37,275 nucleotides of DNA from Comamonadaceae bacterium. GTDB taxonomy: Bacteria > Pseudomonadota > Gammaproteobacteria > Burkholderiales > Burkholderiaceae_C. A program made the translations under genes and the position numbers. The stretch is taken from NCBI GenBank assembly GCA_947447405.1, contig CANFKQ010000004.1, forward strand, positions 1 through 37,275, read 5' to 3'. Position 1 is the stretch's first letter. Each line of letters begins with the position of its first letter. The notes beneath the pieces are model-generated. The model ran no database searches. It was not told the origin of the DNA and saw only the letters and a program-made list of their open reading frames with translations. This document shows positions 23,435 through 31,697 of this stretch, piece by piece.

Positions 23435-24922
23435 GAGCTCGAATGACCACGGCGATTTTTGCCAAGAGGTGGTTTCGAGTTTGAGTAAGTGTGTGGACTG
23501 TGGGTAGTCGTTCACCCAAGAGGCCGGTGCCGTCAATGTGACACGGTGTTTGTGGTCGTCGCAGCGCAGCACAAGCATGTCATGTGCAGGGTCTTTGCGG
23601 GCGTGACACAGAATCAAGCTCAGGCGTAGGGCCAACAGCATTTTGGCGAAGTCGTTGTCTTCTAATTCAACTTCTAGTTTTTTCAATTTGCCACGCTGAC
23701 CTAACACCAGCAAGCCTAAGAGGTGAAGCTCTGGCACGCTAAAACCCACAAGGTCGGCGTTATCCAAAATGTAGGCACCATGCTTGTGGTAATCACTGTG
23801 CGAAATGGCAATGCCGACTTCGTGCAGTTGCGCTGCCCAGTTAAGTTTTCGGCTCAGACGAGCCAGCTGCGTGTCATCTTTGGTGTGGGCGTACAGGGTG
23901 TTGAGCCAATGCAGTGCCACGTCGCCGACGCGGCGCGATTGCTGCACATCGACTGCAAATTTCAAGGCCAAACGTTGCACCGACAGGTCGCGCGTGTCGG
24001 TGCTGTGGTCTTCACGTTCGACCATTTCAAATAACACGCCATGGCGCAACGCGCCTTGGGCGACGTGCAGGGTGTCGATTTTCAGCAATGACATCAGGGC
24101 TCGCAAAATGCTCACGCCTCCGCCAATCACAGCGCGTCGGTCGTCTTTCAAACCTTCCAGCTGCACGCGGCTGGCGTTGCCCGAACGGATGAGACATTTC
24201 ATCAACCAGTCCAGCCCATTCATGGTGATTTGGTCTGCAGGAAATCCTGCAAAGGCCAAAATTTCAGCCACGGCACCCACGGTGCCAGACGCGCCATAGG
24301 CTTTTTTCCATTGGTTGCGAGGGTAGGCGGTGAGCGCTTCCTCCAGCACGGCTTGCGCCGCGATTTCTGCTCGGTAAAAAGTTTGTTCGCTGAACTCCCC
24401 CGTGGGGAAATACTTCATGGACCAAGCCACACTGCCTACGCGAAATGAGGCAGTTTCTGTGGCATCTAATTTTTGGCCCAGAACCAATTCGGTCGAACGC
24501 CCGCCAATGTCAATGACCAAGCGCGGGTCGTTGTCACTGGGCAGTAGATGCGCGACGCCTTGGTAGATCAAGCGTGCTTCTTCGGTGCCCGCAATGACCT
24601 CGATGGGGAACCCCAATATTTCGCAGCCACGCTTGACGAATGCATCTCGGTTTTTGGCTTCACGCAGGGTTTGTGTGGCAACCACACGAACCTGCGATTT
24701 TTTGAAACCAGACAAACGTTCAGCAAACCGGGCCAAACATTCCCAGCCGCGTTGCATGGCTTCGGGTGTGAGGTTGCGGTCTGCATCTAGGCCATTGCCT
24801 TGGCGAACCGTTTCTTTGAGGTAGGCCACGCGTTGAATTTGCCCGTGGTCGTAGCGACCAATTTCAAGGCGAAAGCTGTTGGAACCCAAATCTATCGCTG
24901 CGAGGAGTGTGCCGTGTTTCAT
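23420..24922 (-). CDS. ppx: Exopolyphosphatase (Ppx/GppA family)
   Basis: A 500-residue cytosolic exopolyphosphatase releasing orthophosphate from polyP ends. Actin-like ATPase-fold motifs are AAIDLGSNSFRLEIG near the N-terminus, TEEARLIYQGV, LVIDIGGRSTELVLG and GASGTVGAVAEI. The C-terminal HD-like half includes AAQLHEVGIAISHSDYHKHGAYILDNADL. A GppA (pppGpp phosphatase) activity is possible but the ppk1 context favours Ppx. ATG 24922 has no ribosome site; a TAATAT -10 lies 7 bp upstream, suggesting a leaderless message. It is divergent from phoX, with a shared PhoB region between them. Confidence 0.95.
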   Translation of the reverse strand: MKHGTLLAAIDLGSNSFRLEIGRYDHGQIQRVAYLKETVRQGNGLDADRNLTPEAMQRGWECLARFAERLSGFKKSQVRVVATQTLREAKNRDAFVKRGCEILGFPIEVIAGTEEARLIYQGVAHLLPSDNDPRLVIDIGGRSTELVLGQKLDATETASFRVGSVAWSMKYFPTGEFSEQTFYRAEIAAQAVLEEALTAYPRNQWKKAYGASGTVGAVAEILAFAGFPADQITMNGLDWLMKCLIRSGNASRVQLEGLKDDRRAVIGGGVSILRALMSLLKIDTLHVAQGALRHGVLFEMVEREDHSTDTRDLSVQRLALKFAVDVQQSRRVGDVALHWLNTLYAHTKDDTQLARLSRKLNWAAQLHEVGIAISHSDYHKHGAYILDNADLVGFSVPELHLLGLLVLGQRGKLKKLEVELEDNDFAKMLLALRLSLILCHARKDPAHDMLVLRCDDHKHRVTLTAPASWVNDYPQSTHLLKLETTSWQKSPWSFELVTNP

Positions 24923-24929
24923 GAAAACA

Positions 24930-24935
24930 ATATTA
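24930..24935 (-). promoter_or_regulatory. -10 hexamer of ppx promoter
   Basis: TAATAT on the minus strand, 10 bp beyond a TTGTCAT half-site and only 7 bp before the ppx ATG. This implies transcription starting at or next to the start codon. Confidence 0.5.
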
Positions 24936-24945
24936 CCGTTTATTC

Positions 24946-24974
24946 ATGACAAATATATGTCATATCTTTGTCAT
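24946..24974. promoter_or_regulatory. Bidirectional Pho box between ppx and phoX
   Basis: Plus strand: ATGTCAT (24957-24963), ATCT, TTGTCAT (24968-24974), with a further 11-bp-phased ATGACAA at 24946-24952; TTAAAG (24984-24989) is the phoX -10 candidate. Minus strand: ATGACAT, ATAT, TTGTCAT faces ppx. The phoX box is one of the best in the window. Confidence 0.8.
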
Positions 24975-25018
24975 GAACTCGGCTTAAAGTTCGCACCACT
25001 TAATTCAGTGAGGACGGC

Positions 25019-26929
25019 ATGAATACCTTTGATGAAAACGACCAACGCAACCACCCACGTCCTGATGACAGTGAATTTGGCTTGATGGTGAACACCTTGT
25101 TGAGTCGACGTCAATTGCTGGGTGCAGCAGGGGCGGGTATGGGTTTGTTCTTGGGCGGTCAAGGCTTGGTGCAAGCGGCCACCACGGCGAACACTACAGC
25201 GTCTAACGTGGGTCCACGCATTGGCTTCACACCCATTGCTGCCAACTCCTTAGACACGGTCACCGTGCCCGCAGGCTACCAATGGCGCGTGCTGGCTTCG
25301 TGGGGCGATGCCATTCTTCCCGGCGGCACCACGTTTGATCCCGCCACGCGTGGCACAGCCATCAGTCAAAGTTTCTCGATCGGTGACAACAACGATGGCA
25401 TGAGCTTTTTCAGTTTGGGTGCAGACCATGCCGTGATTGCGGTCAACAACGAATACGCCAATTACGAATACCTTTTTGTCAGCGGCCGATGCAGCAGCAT
25501 CGAAGACACCCGCAAAGCCCAAGCCGCCCACGGCGTGAGCGTGTTTGAAGTGCGCCGCATTGGCGGTGTGTGGAAGTTGCAACCGCAAGCGCGTTTGAAC
25601 CGCCGCATCACGGCCAATACGGAAATGCGTTTGAGTGGTCCCGCCGCTGGCAGCGCTTTGCTCAAAACACAGGCCGATCCAACGGGTACGGTGGTCTTGG
25701 GTACGTTCAACAATTGCGCCAACGGTCGTACCCCGTGGGGTACGTACCTCACCTGCGAAGAAAACTTCAATGGCTACTTTGGCAGTGCTGAGAGCTTGCC
25801 CGAGAATGCGGCGTTTAAACGCTACGGCATCAGCGCCAAAGGTGCAGGTATCAATTGGCACCCCTTTGATGGTCGATTTGATTTGGCCAAGAACCCCAAT
25901 GAACCTAACCGTTTTGGCTGGGTGGTTGAAATTGACCCGATGGACCCCACCAGCACGCCCATCAAGCGCACGGCCTTGGGTCGTGTCAAACACGAGAACG
26001 CCGAAGTGGTGGTGAACGCCGATGGTCATGTGGTGGTCTACATGGGAGACGATGAAAAAGGCGAACACATTTATAAATTTGTATCGGCTCAAAAGTTCAA
26101 TGCCAAGAATCTACAAGCCAATCGCGACTTGCTAGACGAGGGCACCTTGTATGTGGCCCGCTTCACCACGGTCGACGGCAAGGCGCAAGGCGAGGGTGAG
26201 TGGCTAGAACTGACCCACGGCAAAAACGGTTTGACGGCAGAGGCTGGATTCAAAGACCAAGCCGATGTGCTGGTTCACACACGTTTGGCTGCCACTGTGG
26301 TGGGGGCGACCACCATGGATCGTCCTGAGTGGATTGCGGCACACCCCACACAAGCTCAGGTGTATGTGACCCTCACCAACAATACGGATCGGGGAATGAA
26401 GCCCAACCAAGCGGTGAACGGTCCTAATCCACGCGCTAAAAACGTGTACGGCCAAATTGTGCGCTGGACGCCCAAGGGCTATGACCACACCTCTAACCAA
26501 TTCACATGGGACATCTTTGCCTTGGCGGGCAACCCCATCTTGCACAAAGACGCCTATGCAGGCTCAGCCAACATCACACCCGAGAATATGTTCAACAGTC
26601 CTGACGGTTTGGCATTTGACCGCGATGGGCGTTTGTGGATTGAGACCGATGGCGACTACAGCAATGCCAACGCTTTTGCAGGCATGGGCAACAACCAAAT
26701 GTTGTGTGCCAACCCTGTGACGGGCGACATCAAACGCTTCTTGGTCGGACCTGTGGGCTGCGAGATCACGGGCATTGCCTTTACGGCAGATCAGAAAACC
26801 ATGTTTGTGGGCATTCAGCACCCTGGCGAAAAGCTCACACCTTCACATTTCCCGCACGGCGGTGATGCCGTGCCGCGATCGTCCATCGTGGCTGTGTCAC
26901 GTCGTGATGGTGGCGTGGTGGGTGCTTAA
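25019..26929 (+). CDS. phoX: PhoX-type secreted alkaline phosphatase
   Basis: A 636-residue PhoX (DUF839) phosphatase, a Ca/Fe enzyme that frees phosphate from phosphoesters outside the cytoplasm. A Tat signal is present: SRRQLLGAAGAGMG (twin arginines 30-31) ending near VQAA. Family segments include NDGMSFFSLG, AVNNEY, GTFNNCANGRTPWGTYLTCEENFNGYF, GRVKHENAEVV, VVYMGDDEKGEHIYKFV, PDGLAFDRDGRLWIETDGD and GCEITGIAFTADQKTMFVGIQHPGE. Start ATG 25019 has AGGA 4 bp upstream. A strong Pho box lies 44 bp before it. This is the classic phosphate-scavenging output of the regulon. Confidence 0.96.
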   Translation: MNTFDENDQRNHPRPDDSEFGLMVNTLLSRRQLLGAAGAGMGLFLGGQGLVQAATTANTTASNVGPRIGFTPIAANSLDTVTVPAGYQWRVLASWGDAILPGGTTFDPATRGTAISQSFSIGDNNDGMSFFSLGADHAVIAVNNEYANYEYLFVSGRCSSIEDTRKAQAAHGVSVFEVRRIGGVWKLQPQARLNRRITANTEMRLSGPAAGSALLKTQADPTGTVVLGTFNNCANGRTPWGTYLTCEENFNGYFGSAESLPENAAFKRYGISAKGAGINWHPFDGRFDLAKNPNEPNRFGWVVEIDPMDPTSTPIKRTALGRVKHENAEVVVNADGHVVVYMGDDEKGEHIYKFVSAQKFNAKNLQANRDLLDEGTLYVARFTTVDGKAQGEGEWLELTHGKNGLTAEAGFKDQADVLVHTRLAATVVGATTMDRPEWIAAHPTQAQVYVTLTNNTDRGMKPNQAVNGPNPRAKNVYGQIVRWTPKGYDHTSNQFTWDIFALAGNPILHKDAYAGSANITPENMFNSPDGLAFDRDGRLWIETDGDYSNANAFAGMGNNQMLCANPVTGDIKRFLVGPVGCEITGIAFTADQKTMFVGIQHPGEKLTPSHFPHGGDAVPRSSIVAVSRRDGGVVGA

Positions 26930-26948
26930 GGGGCTGAGCGCTTTTTGT

Positions 26949-28337
26949 TCACCTTTGGCTCAATGTCTCTAGCTCGGTGCAGATTTGCGCCAAGCTGGGG
27001 CGCTGAGTTGGCGTTTCTTGCAAGCACTGTTGCGCGAGTCGAGTCAAGGCTTGAAGTTGAGATGTATGTAAGGGTGCCGTCGCCTTGTGTGATGTCGCTG
27101 TGTTTTTCTCCGCTTCTGCTGCCGAGTGGAGAGAGGAGGCGTCGCACTGCAAGGCCAGCTCTTCCAGCAAGCAACCCAACGCACGTGCTTCGAGTTTTTC
27201 TAAACCTTGCGCAAGTGTTGCATCGTTCACATCAAAAAATGCAGCCGCGCCAAAGTCGCTCAGCAGCGCATCGCCATCAGACGTGTGCAAGATGTTGTGC
27301 GCATAGAAGTCACCATGCAAGATGCCGCGTGTGTGCAAGTGTTGCGCCGCAGAGGCCATGCCTTTTGCAATGCGCAGTGTGGCAGGCCAGTTGAAGCGTT
27401 TGCCTTTCGCATACACATCGCGTGTGCAACTCTCTAGGTTGGGTGGGCTTGCGAGGTTGCCAAACTCAGGTGGAATCAGCGGCATGACCAAGGCTTGTTT
27501 GTCGTCTGGATGCTTGGTCACGCGGGCCATGGCAGACACCAAATGCGGATGTGCGCCTGCGTGCATGCAGGCTGCCATTTCGCAGTCAGGCCAACCATCG
27601 CTCGTGACGGCGCCTTTGAACAGCTTGACGGCCACAGTTTGTTCACCTTTGTCCGTGCGGCGTGTGGCTTGATGAATCACACCAGAAGCGCCTTCGCCCA
27701 GCTGGTGTTGCAGCTGTAGCTCAGGCCATGCCATGTGCGGCGTGGGCGCGTTGGCCAAGGCTTGAGCTTCAAGCGCTTGTGCAAATGGGTTACCCGCAAA
27801 CGCCAACCAGGTGAGACGTGGCAGTTGCAGTAGCCACTCGGGAAATTCGGCCAGTTGATTGGCCGAAATGCGCAGTAGCTCTAGGTTTTTGCAATGTGCC
27901 AGTTCTGATGGCAAGGCTTTGAGTTGATTGCCTGCCAGCATGAGCTTTTGCATCTGAGTGCATCGCCCAATCTCAGACGGTAAGGCGGTGAGTGCGTTGT
28001 CGGTCAAGATGAGCCAACGTAAGCGAGGCGGCAACGCATGGGGTGATACATGCTTGATGCGGTTCGCCTTAAAACCCATCATGCTGAGTTGGTCGCATTG
28101 ACCCAGCACTTCGGGGAGTTCGGTGAAGCGGTTGTCCGAGCAAAAAATCACGCGCAACTTATGCAAGCGTGGCAGATCGTCGGGTAAGGCCTTCAGTTGA
28201 TTGCCCGATAAATCTAAGATTTCCAACGAGTCTGCCAACTTGAAAATTTCGCGTGGAAACTCGGTCAAGCCGCAGCGCAGTTGCAGGCGTTGAATGCCTG
28301 TCAGTTCGCCGCGTCGCAGTTGTTCAAGGGTGTGCAC
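26949..28337 (-). CDS. Leucine-rich-repeat protein kinase
   Basis: A 462-residue protein. Residues about 15-185 hold about seven leucine-rich repeats (L..L.L..N.L..LP type). Residues about 205-462 are a eukaryotic-like kinase domain with the glycine loop GEGASG (214-219), VAVK lysine K238, probable helix-C E253, catalytic loop HGDFYAHN (341-348, HGD in place of HRD) and DFG (361-363). All catalytic residues are present, so it should be active. No membrane segment is seen. GTG 28337 follows the chrA stop by 3 bp, so it is translated from the same message. Targets are unknown; the LRR half probably recruits a partner. Confidence 0.9.
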   Translation of the reverse strand: MHTLEQLRRGELTGIQRLQLRCGLTEFPREIFKLADSLEILDLSGNQLKALPDDLPRLHKLRVIFCSDNRFTELPEVLGQCDQLSMMGFKANRIKHVSPHALPPRLRWLILTDNALTALPSEIGRCTQMQKLMLAGNQLKALPSELAHCKNLELLRISANQLAEFPEWLLQLPRLTWLAFAGNPFAQALEAQALANAPTPHMAWPELQLQHQLGEGASGVIHQATRRTDKGEQTVAVKLFKGAVTSDGWPDCEMAACMHAGAHPHLVSAMARVTKHPDDKQALVMPLIPPEFGNLASPPNLESCTRDVYAKGKRFNWPATLRIAKGMASAAQHLHTRGILHGDFYAHNILHTSDGDALLSDFGAAAFFDVNDATLAQGLEKLEARALGCLLEELALQCDASSLHSAAEAEKNTATSHKATAPLHTSQLQALTRLAQQCLQETPTQRPSLAQICTELETLSQR

Positions 28338-28340
28338 GTT

Positions 28341-29717
28341 TTACAAAGGAATGAGTTTTACGGCCAAACCTACCAAAGCGCAAAGGCCAATTACTTCCAT
28401 CACGCTGCGTTTGAATTTAAACAACAACACCGCTGCAGCCATGGCAATGAGTGCCGAGCGCACATCAAATGCACCATCAAAACTTTCAGGCCACAACAGG
28501 TGATAACCAAAGAACAAAGCGAGATTCAAGATCACGCCCACCACTGCGGCGGTAATGGCTGTGAGGGGCGCGGTAAATTTGAGGTTGCGGTGCGTGCTCT
28601 CGACCAAGGGGCCACCCGCCAGGATGAAGATGAACGAGGGCAAAAACGTGAACCACGTCACGAGGCAAGCGGCCAATGCACCTGCGGCCAACAAACTCTC
28701 AGGGCCGAGCAGCGCTTTCACATAGCCGCCAATGAACGCCACAAACGCCACCACCATGATGAGTGGACCTGGTGTGGTTTCGCCCAAGGCCAAGCCGTCC
28801 ATCATTTGCGTAGGCGTGACCCAGCCAAATTGGCTGACGGCACCTTGGTACACATACGGCAGCACGGCATATGCGCCACCAAAAGTGAGCAAGGCCGCTT
28901 TGGTGAAGAACCAACCCATTTGCGTGAAGCTGTGCTCCCAGCCAAACACCGCACACAGCACACCCATGGGCACAGCCCACAGCACCGCGCCTGCCAATAA
29001 CACTTGCGCCAAACCTGCAAAGCTGAAATGCGCGTGCGCGGGTGGTGGCGTGTGATCGTCAATCAGTGCAGGGCCAGATGAGGCCTTGGATGCACCATGC
29101 CCGCCGCCCGTTTGAAAGGTTTGCGGCGACACGCGGCCACCCACATAGCCCACAGCAGCAGCGACGCCCACGATGAGCGGGAAGGGCACATCGAGTGCAA
29201 AGATGGCTACAAACGATGCCGCAGCGATGGCCCACAGCGTATTGTTTTTCAACGCACGAGAACCTATGCGATGTGCCGCTTGCACCACGATGGCCGTGAC
29301 CGCAGGCTTGATGCCAAAGAAAAGGCCTGCAATCCAGGGCACATCTCCTAATGCGATGTACACCCACGACAGCGCAACGAGGATGAGCAATGACGGCAAT
29401 ACAAACAAGGCGCCCGCCAGCACACCACCCCAACGCTTGTGCATGAGCCAGCCGATGTAAGTCACCAGTTGCTGCGCCTCAGGCCCCGGCAAGACCATGC
29501 AGTAGTTGAGTGCGTGTAAGAACCGTCGCTCAGATAACCAACGGCGACGCTCCACCAGCTCTTGATGCAGGATGGCAATTTGCCCAGCAGGCCCACCAAA
29601 GCTGATGAAACCAAGCTTGAGCCAAAACCAAAATGCCTCGGCTAAGCTCACGGGGGGCGGGGTAACTTGTGCCGTTACATCATCTGGCGTGGGCGTGTTA
29701 CGTGAGGCTTGCGTCAT
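28341..29717 (-). CDS. chrA: Chromate transporter ChrA (two-domain)
   Basis: A 458-residue long-chain CHR-family membrane protein with two homologous halves. The first half has GFISFGGPAGQIAILHQELVERRRWL and NYCMVLPGPEAQQLVTYIG; the second has TFGGAYAVLPYV and LALGETTPGPLIMVVAFVAFIGG. Family members export chromate, and some may carry sulfate or other anions. ATG 29717 lacks an obvious ribosome site. A 53 bp gap separates it from the mnmC-like gene upstream. It is the promoter-proximal partner of the LRR kinase. Confidence 0.93.
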   Translation of the reverse strand: MTQASRNTPTPDDVTAQVTPPPVSLAEAFWFWLKLGFISFGGPAGQIAILHQELVERRRWLSERRFLHALNYCMVLPGPEAQQLVTYIGWLMHKRWGGVLAGALFVLPSLLILVALSWVYIALGDVPWIAGLFFGIKPAVTAIVVQAAHRIGSRALKNNTLWAIAAASFVAIFALDVPFPLIVGVAAAVGYVGGRVSPQTFQTGGGHGASKASSGPALIDDHTPPPAHAHFSFAGLAQVLLAGAVLWAVPMGVLCAVFGWEHSFTQMGWFFTKAALLTFGGAYAVLPYVYQGAVSQFGWVTPTQMMDGLALGETTPGPLIMVVAFVAFIGGYVKALLGPESLLAAGALAACLVTWFTFLPSFIFILAGGPLVESTHRNLKFTAPLTAITAAVVGVILNLALFFGYHLLWPESFDGAFDVRSALIAMAAAVLLFKFKRSVMEVIGLCALVGLAVKLIPL

Positions 29718-29770
29718 AGGTGTTGAGGGAGTGTTCGATGAATAGGGTTACGAGTGTTCAAGGCATGAGT

Positions 29771-31336
29771 TCAAGCTTTGGGCTTGAACCGCGTGGCTTC
29801 TAAAAACTTAGCCAGTCGTACCTCGATGGGCAAAGGTTCACCATGCCATTGTGCCGCCAGCAATTCGCCGCAGAGCAAACCCAGTGTCAACCCGCGCGAG
29901 CCCATGGCCGCATTCATGTACAAGCCTTCGGGCGCATGGGGCACGCGGCCCGTCATGGGCAAACGGTCATGCACGCCGCAGCGCACACCGGCCCAGCCGT
30001 GCACGCGTGGCGCATCTGTGCCCACCGTCGCAAACATGGGGGCAAGTGCAGCGGCCGTGTCTGGCTCTAAAGCTTGCAAGCGCTCTAAATTTTCAGCATG
30101 GTCGGCCTCAAGCAAACGGGCATCGCCGTTGATGCGGTCGTATGTGGCGCCGGTGTACCAGGCGGGTCCGTCGGGCGAAGTGATGTTGTGCACAAAGCTG
30201 CCGTTGCCGTTCACAGGTGTGGCGGGCATGGGCGAGCCTGCAGGTACATCGGCCATCAATCCCCATGAGATTTGTCCGCGTAGCGGGTTGATGCGTGGTG
30301 CACTCCCGTCTTCAGTCGCTGTGGCGATGAGGGCAACAGAGCCAGGCCCAGCGGCCAAGACCACGCGCGATGATTCGGCTAGGACGGTTCGGTCTTGCAG
30401 CACTTGCCACTTGGCATCTACGCGCTTTAGCGCATCCACCTTCGCATTGCCTTGCCAACGAATGTTGGGATGGATGAGCAGCGCACTCACCAATTGCGTA
30501 GGCCTGAGCCATGCGCCGCGTGGGTGCCAGTAAGCATCATCAGGGGCCGGCGCTGGAGCTTTGCATGTCCAGTCGCTTGCAGTATGGGCGTGTTCGTTGA
30601 GCCAGCTCAGTGGCACGCCGCCGCGTCGTGTTTTGCCGGGCAGTCGGCGTTCTCGCACGCCAGTGCAACCCCAATCCACGCCTTCGGTCAGCAATAGACG
30701 CATGGTGTGTTCCATGAGTCGCAAGCCAGCACGCGAGAGGCGCGACACGCCGCTGTCGTCGTGTGAGGTGTGTGGTGCGACCACGCCTACGGGCAAGCCT
30801 GTTGCGCCGGCTGCAGGTGCTGAGCCCGCATCCAGCACCGTCACTTGCCAACCGCGTTCAGCCAGTGCGCGTGCGGTGCCTGCGCCTGCAATGCCTGCAC
30901 CGATGATGGTGACGGTGCGATCGTTCCAAGCGGGCACGTCGACAGGCGTGGCACACGGGCCAGTGGGATGTGCGCGCAGCACGTCGGCAAATTCAGGCCA
31001 GTCCTCATGCTCGCCCACACAGAGGGTGAGCGTCAAGCGGGCATCGCCTATCAAAGCAAATCGCAATTGATGCATGCCGGGTAACAAGCCCCAGCATTGC
31101 ATGGCCAGCTTTTGAGCGAGGGGCAACAGCTGGGGGTGTGAGGCAGCAGTGCTCAGCAGCGCATCCGCTTGCAAAGGCTGCGTCGTGTGCGCTAGCACAT
31201 GCAAGTGTGTAGGGCGTGCGCTATCGGTTATCCAGTCTTGCCACAGACGTAGAAAAGCCAGCTCATCAAAGCTGGCTTGGGTGTGACACCAGCGGGTGTG
31301 GCCGTGCCAAGTTTGCGCGAATGGCGTGAGGGCCAC
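29771..31336 (-). CDS. mnmC: MnmC-like FAD-dependent tRNA-modification oxidoreductase with degenerate methyltransferase half
   Basis: A 521-residue protein, short for bifunctional MnmC (about 620-670). From residue 141 it is a DAO-family FAD oxidoreductase (TVTIIGAGIAGAGTARALAERG, late motif GWAGVRCGVHDRLPMTG), the part that removes the carboxymethyl group from cmnm5s2U34 in tRNA. Residues 10-110 still align by eye with the methyltransferase half, but the SAM-binding ETGFGLGLNFL is replaced by HTQASFDELAFL. The later DGFAPARNP block is missing. So demethylation may remain while methylation is probably lost or done elsewhere. GTG 31336 is 5 bp after the yggX stop. Confidence 0.85.
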   Translation of the reverse strand: MALTPFAQTWHGHTRWCHTQASFDELAFLRLWQDWITDSARPTHLHVLAHTTQPLQADALLSTAASHPQLLPLAQKLAMQCWGLLPGMHQLRFALIGDARLTLTLCVGEHEDWPEFADVLRAHPTGPCATPVDVPAWNDRTVTIIGAGIAGAGTARALAERGWQVTVLDAGSAPAAGATGLPVGVVAPHTSHDDSGVSRLSRAGLRLMEHTMRLLLTEGVDWGCTGVRERRLPGKTRRGGVPLSWLNEHAHTASDWTCKAPAPAPDDAYWHPRGAWLRPTQLVSALLIHPNIRWQGNAKVDALKRVDAKWQVLQDRTVLAESSRVVLAAGPGSVALIATATEDGSAPRINPLRGQISWGLMADVPAGSPMPATPVNGNGSFVHNITSPDGPAWYTGATYDRINGDARLLEADHAENLERLQALEPDTAAALAPMFATVGTDAPRVHGWAGVRCGVHDRLPMTGRVPHAPEGLYMNAAMGSRGLTLGLLCGELLAAQWHGEPLPIEVRLAKFLEATRFKPKA

Positions 31337-31341
31337 GCCGC

Positions 31342-31614
31342 TTATGCGCTAGGGGGCACGTAACCTTGCACGGCGTCCGCGCCTTCACCAAAGAAGTGTT
31401 TTTCCATTTGACGCTTCAGGTATTCACGGGCTCGCAAGTCGGCCAAGTTCAAACGGTTTTCGTTCACCAACATGGTTTGTTGCTTGATCCAATCGGCCCA
31501 AGCTTGCTTGCTGACGCTTTCCCAGATGCGCTTGCCCAGCTCGCCTGGGTACGGTGGCAAGTCGAGGCCCTCTGCTTCGGTGCCGAGTTTGATGCATTGA
31601 ACGGTGCGTGACAT
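31342..31614 (-). CDS. yggX: Fe(2+)-trafficking protein YggX
   Basis: A 90-residue protein of the YggX family, which helps protect iron-sulfur clusters from oxidative damage and handles labile iron. Standard features are the N-terminal [18 protein letters not shown] with conserved C7, [20 protein letters not shown], and [13 protein letters not shown] followed by [19 protein letters not shown] sequence. ATG 31614 is the natural start, preceded by an AGAG tract. It is immediately followed by mnmC on the same strand. The 83 bp upstream presumably hold its promoter; no clear operator is seen. Confidence 0.95.
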   Translation of the reverse strand: MSRTVQCIKLGTEAEGLDLPPYPGELGKRIWESVSKQAWADWIKQQTMLVNENRLNLADLRAREYLKRQMEKHFFGEGADAVQGYVPPSA

Positions 31615-31697
31615 GTGATGTGCTTCTCTGTGATGAAGGTTGAATACTTAAGACAAGACTGTAGCAATGTTTGCTTAGACTTTTTCGGTGTCAGGGC

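Noticed and set aside
23805-24299. 164-residue open frame antisense to ppx
   Set aside because: I considered it because of the Pho sites at 23408-23434, but the protein is Ser/Arg/Pro-rich shadow sequence without a ribosome site. An antisense RNA remains possible.
5074-24974. Repeated TGTCA words as a CRISPR or integron-like repeat family
   Set aside because: The repeats are 7 bp, occur only in promoter-type positions and have PhoB spacing; there is no spacer array.
25250-26092. 280-residue open frame antisense to phoX
   Set aside because: It lies wholly inside a clear phoX; its His/Arg/Val-rich composition is typical of the reverse of a GC-rich gene, and no start signal or motif is seen.
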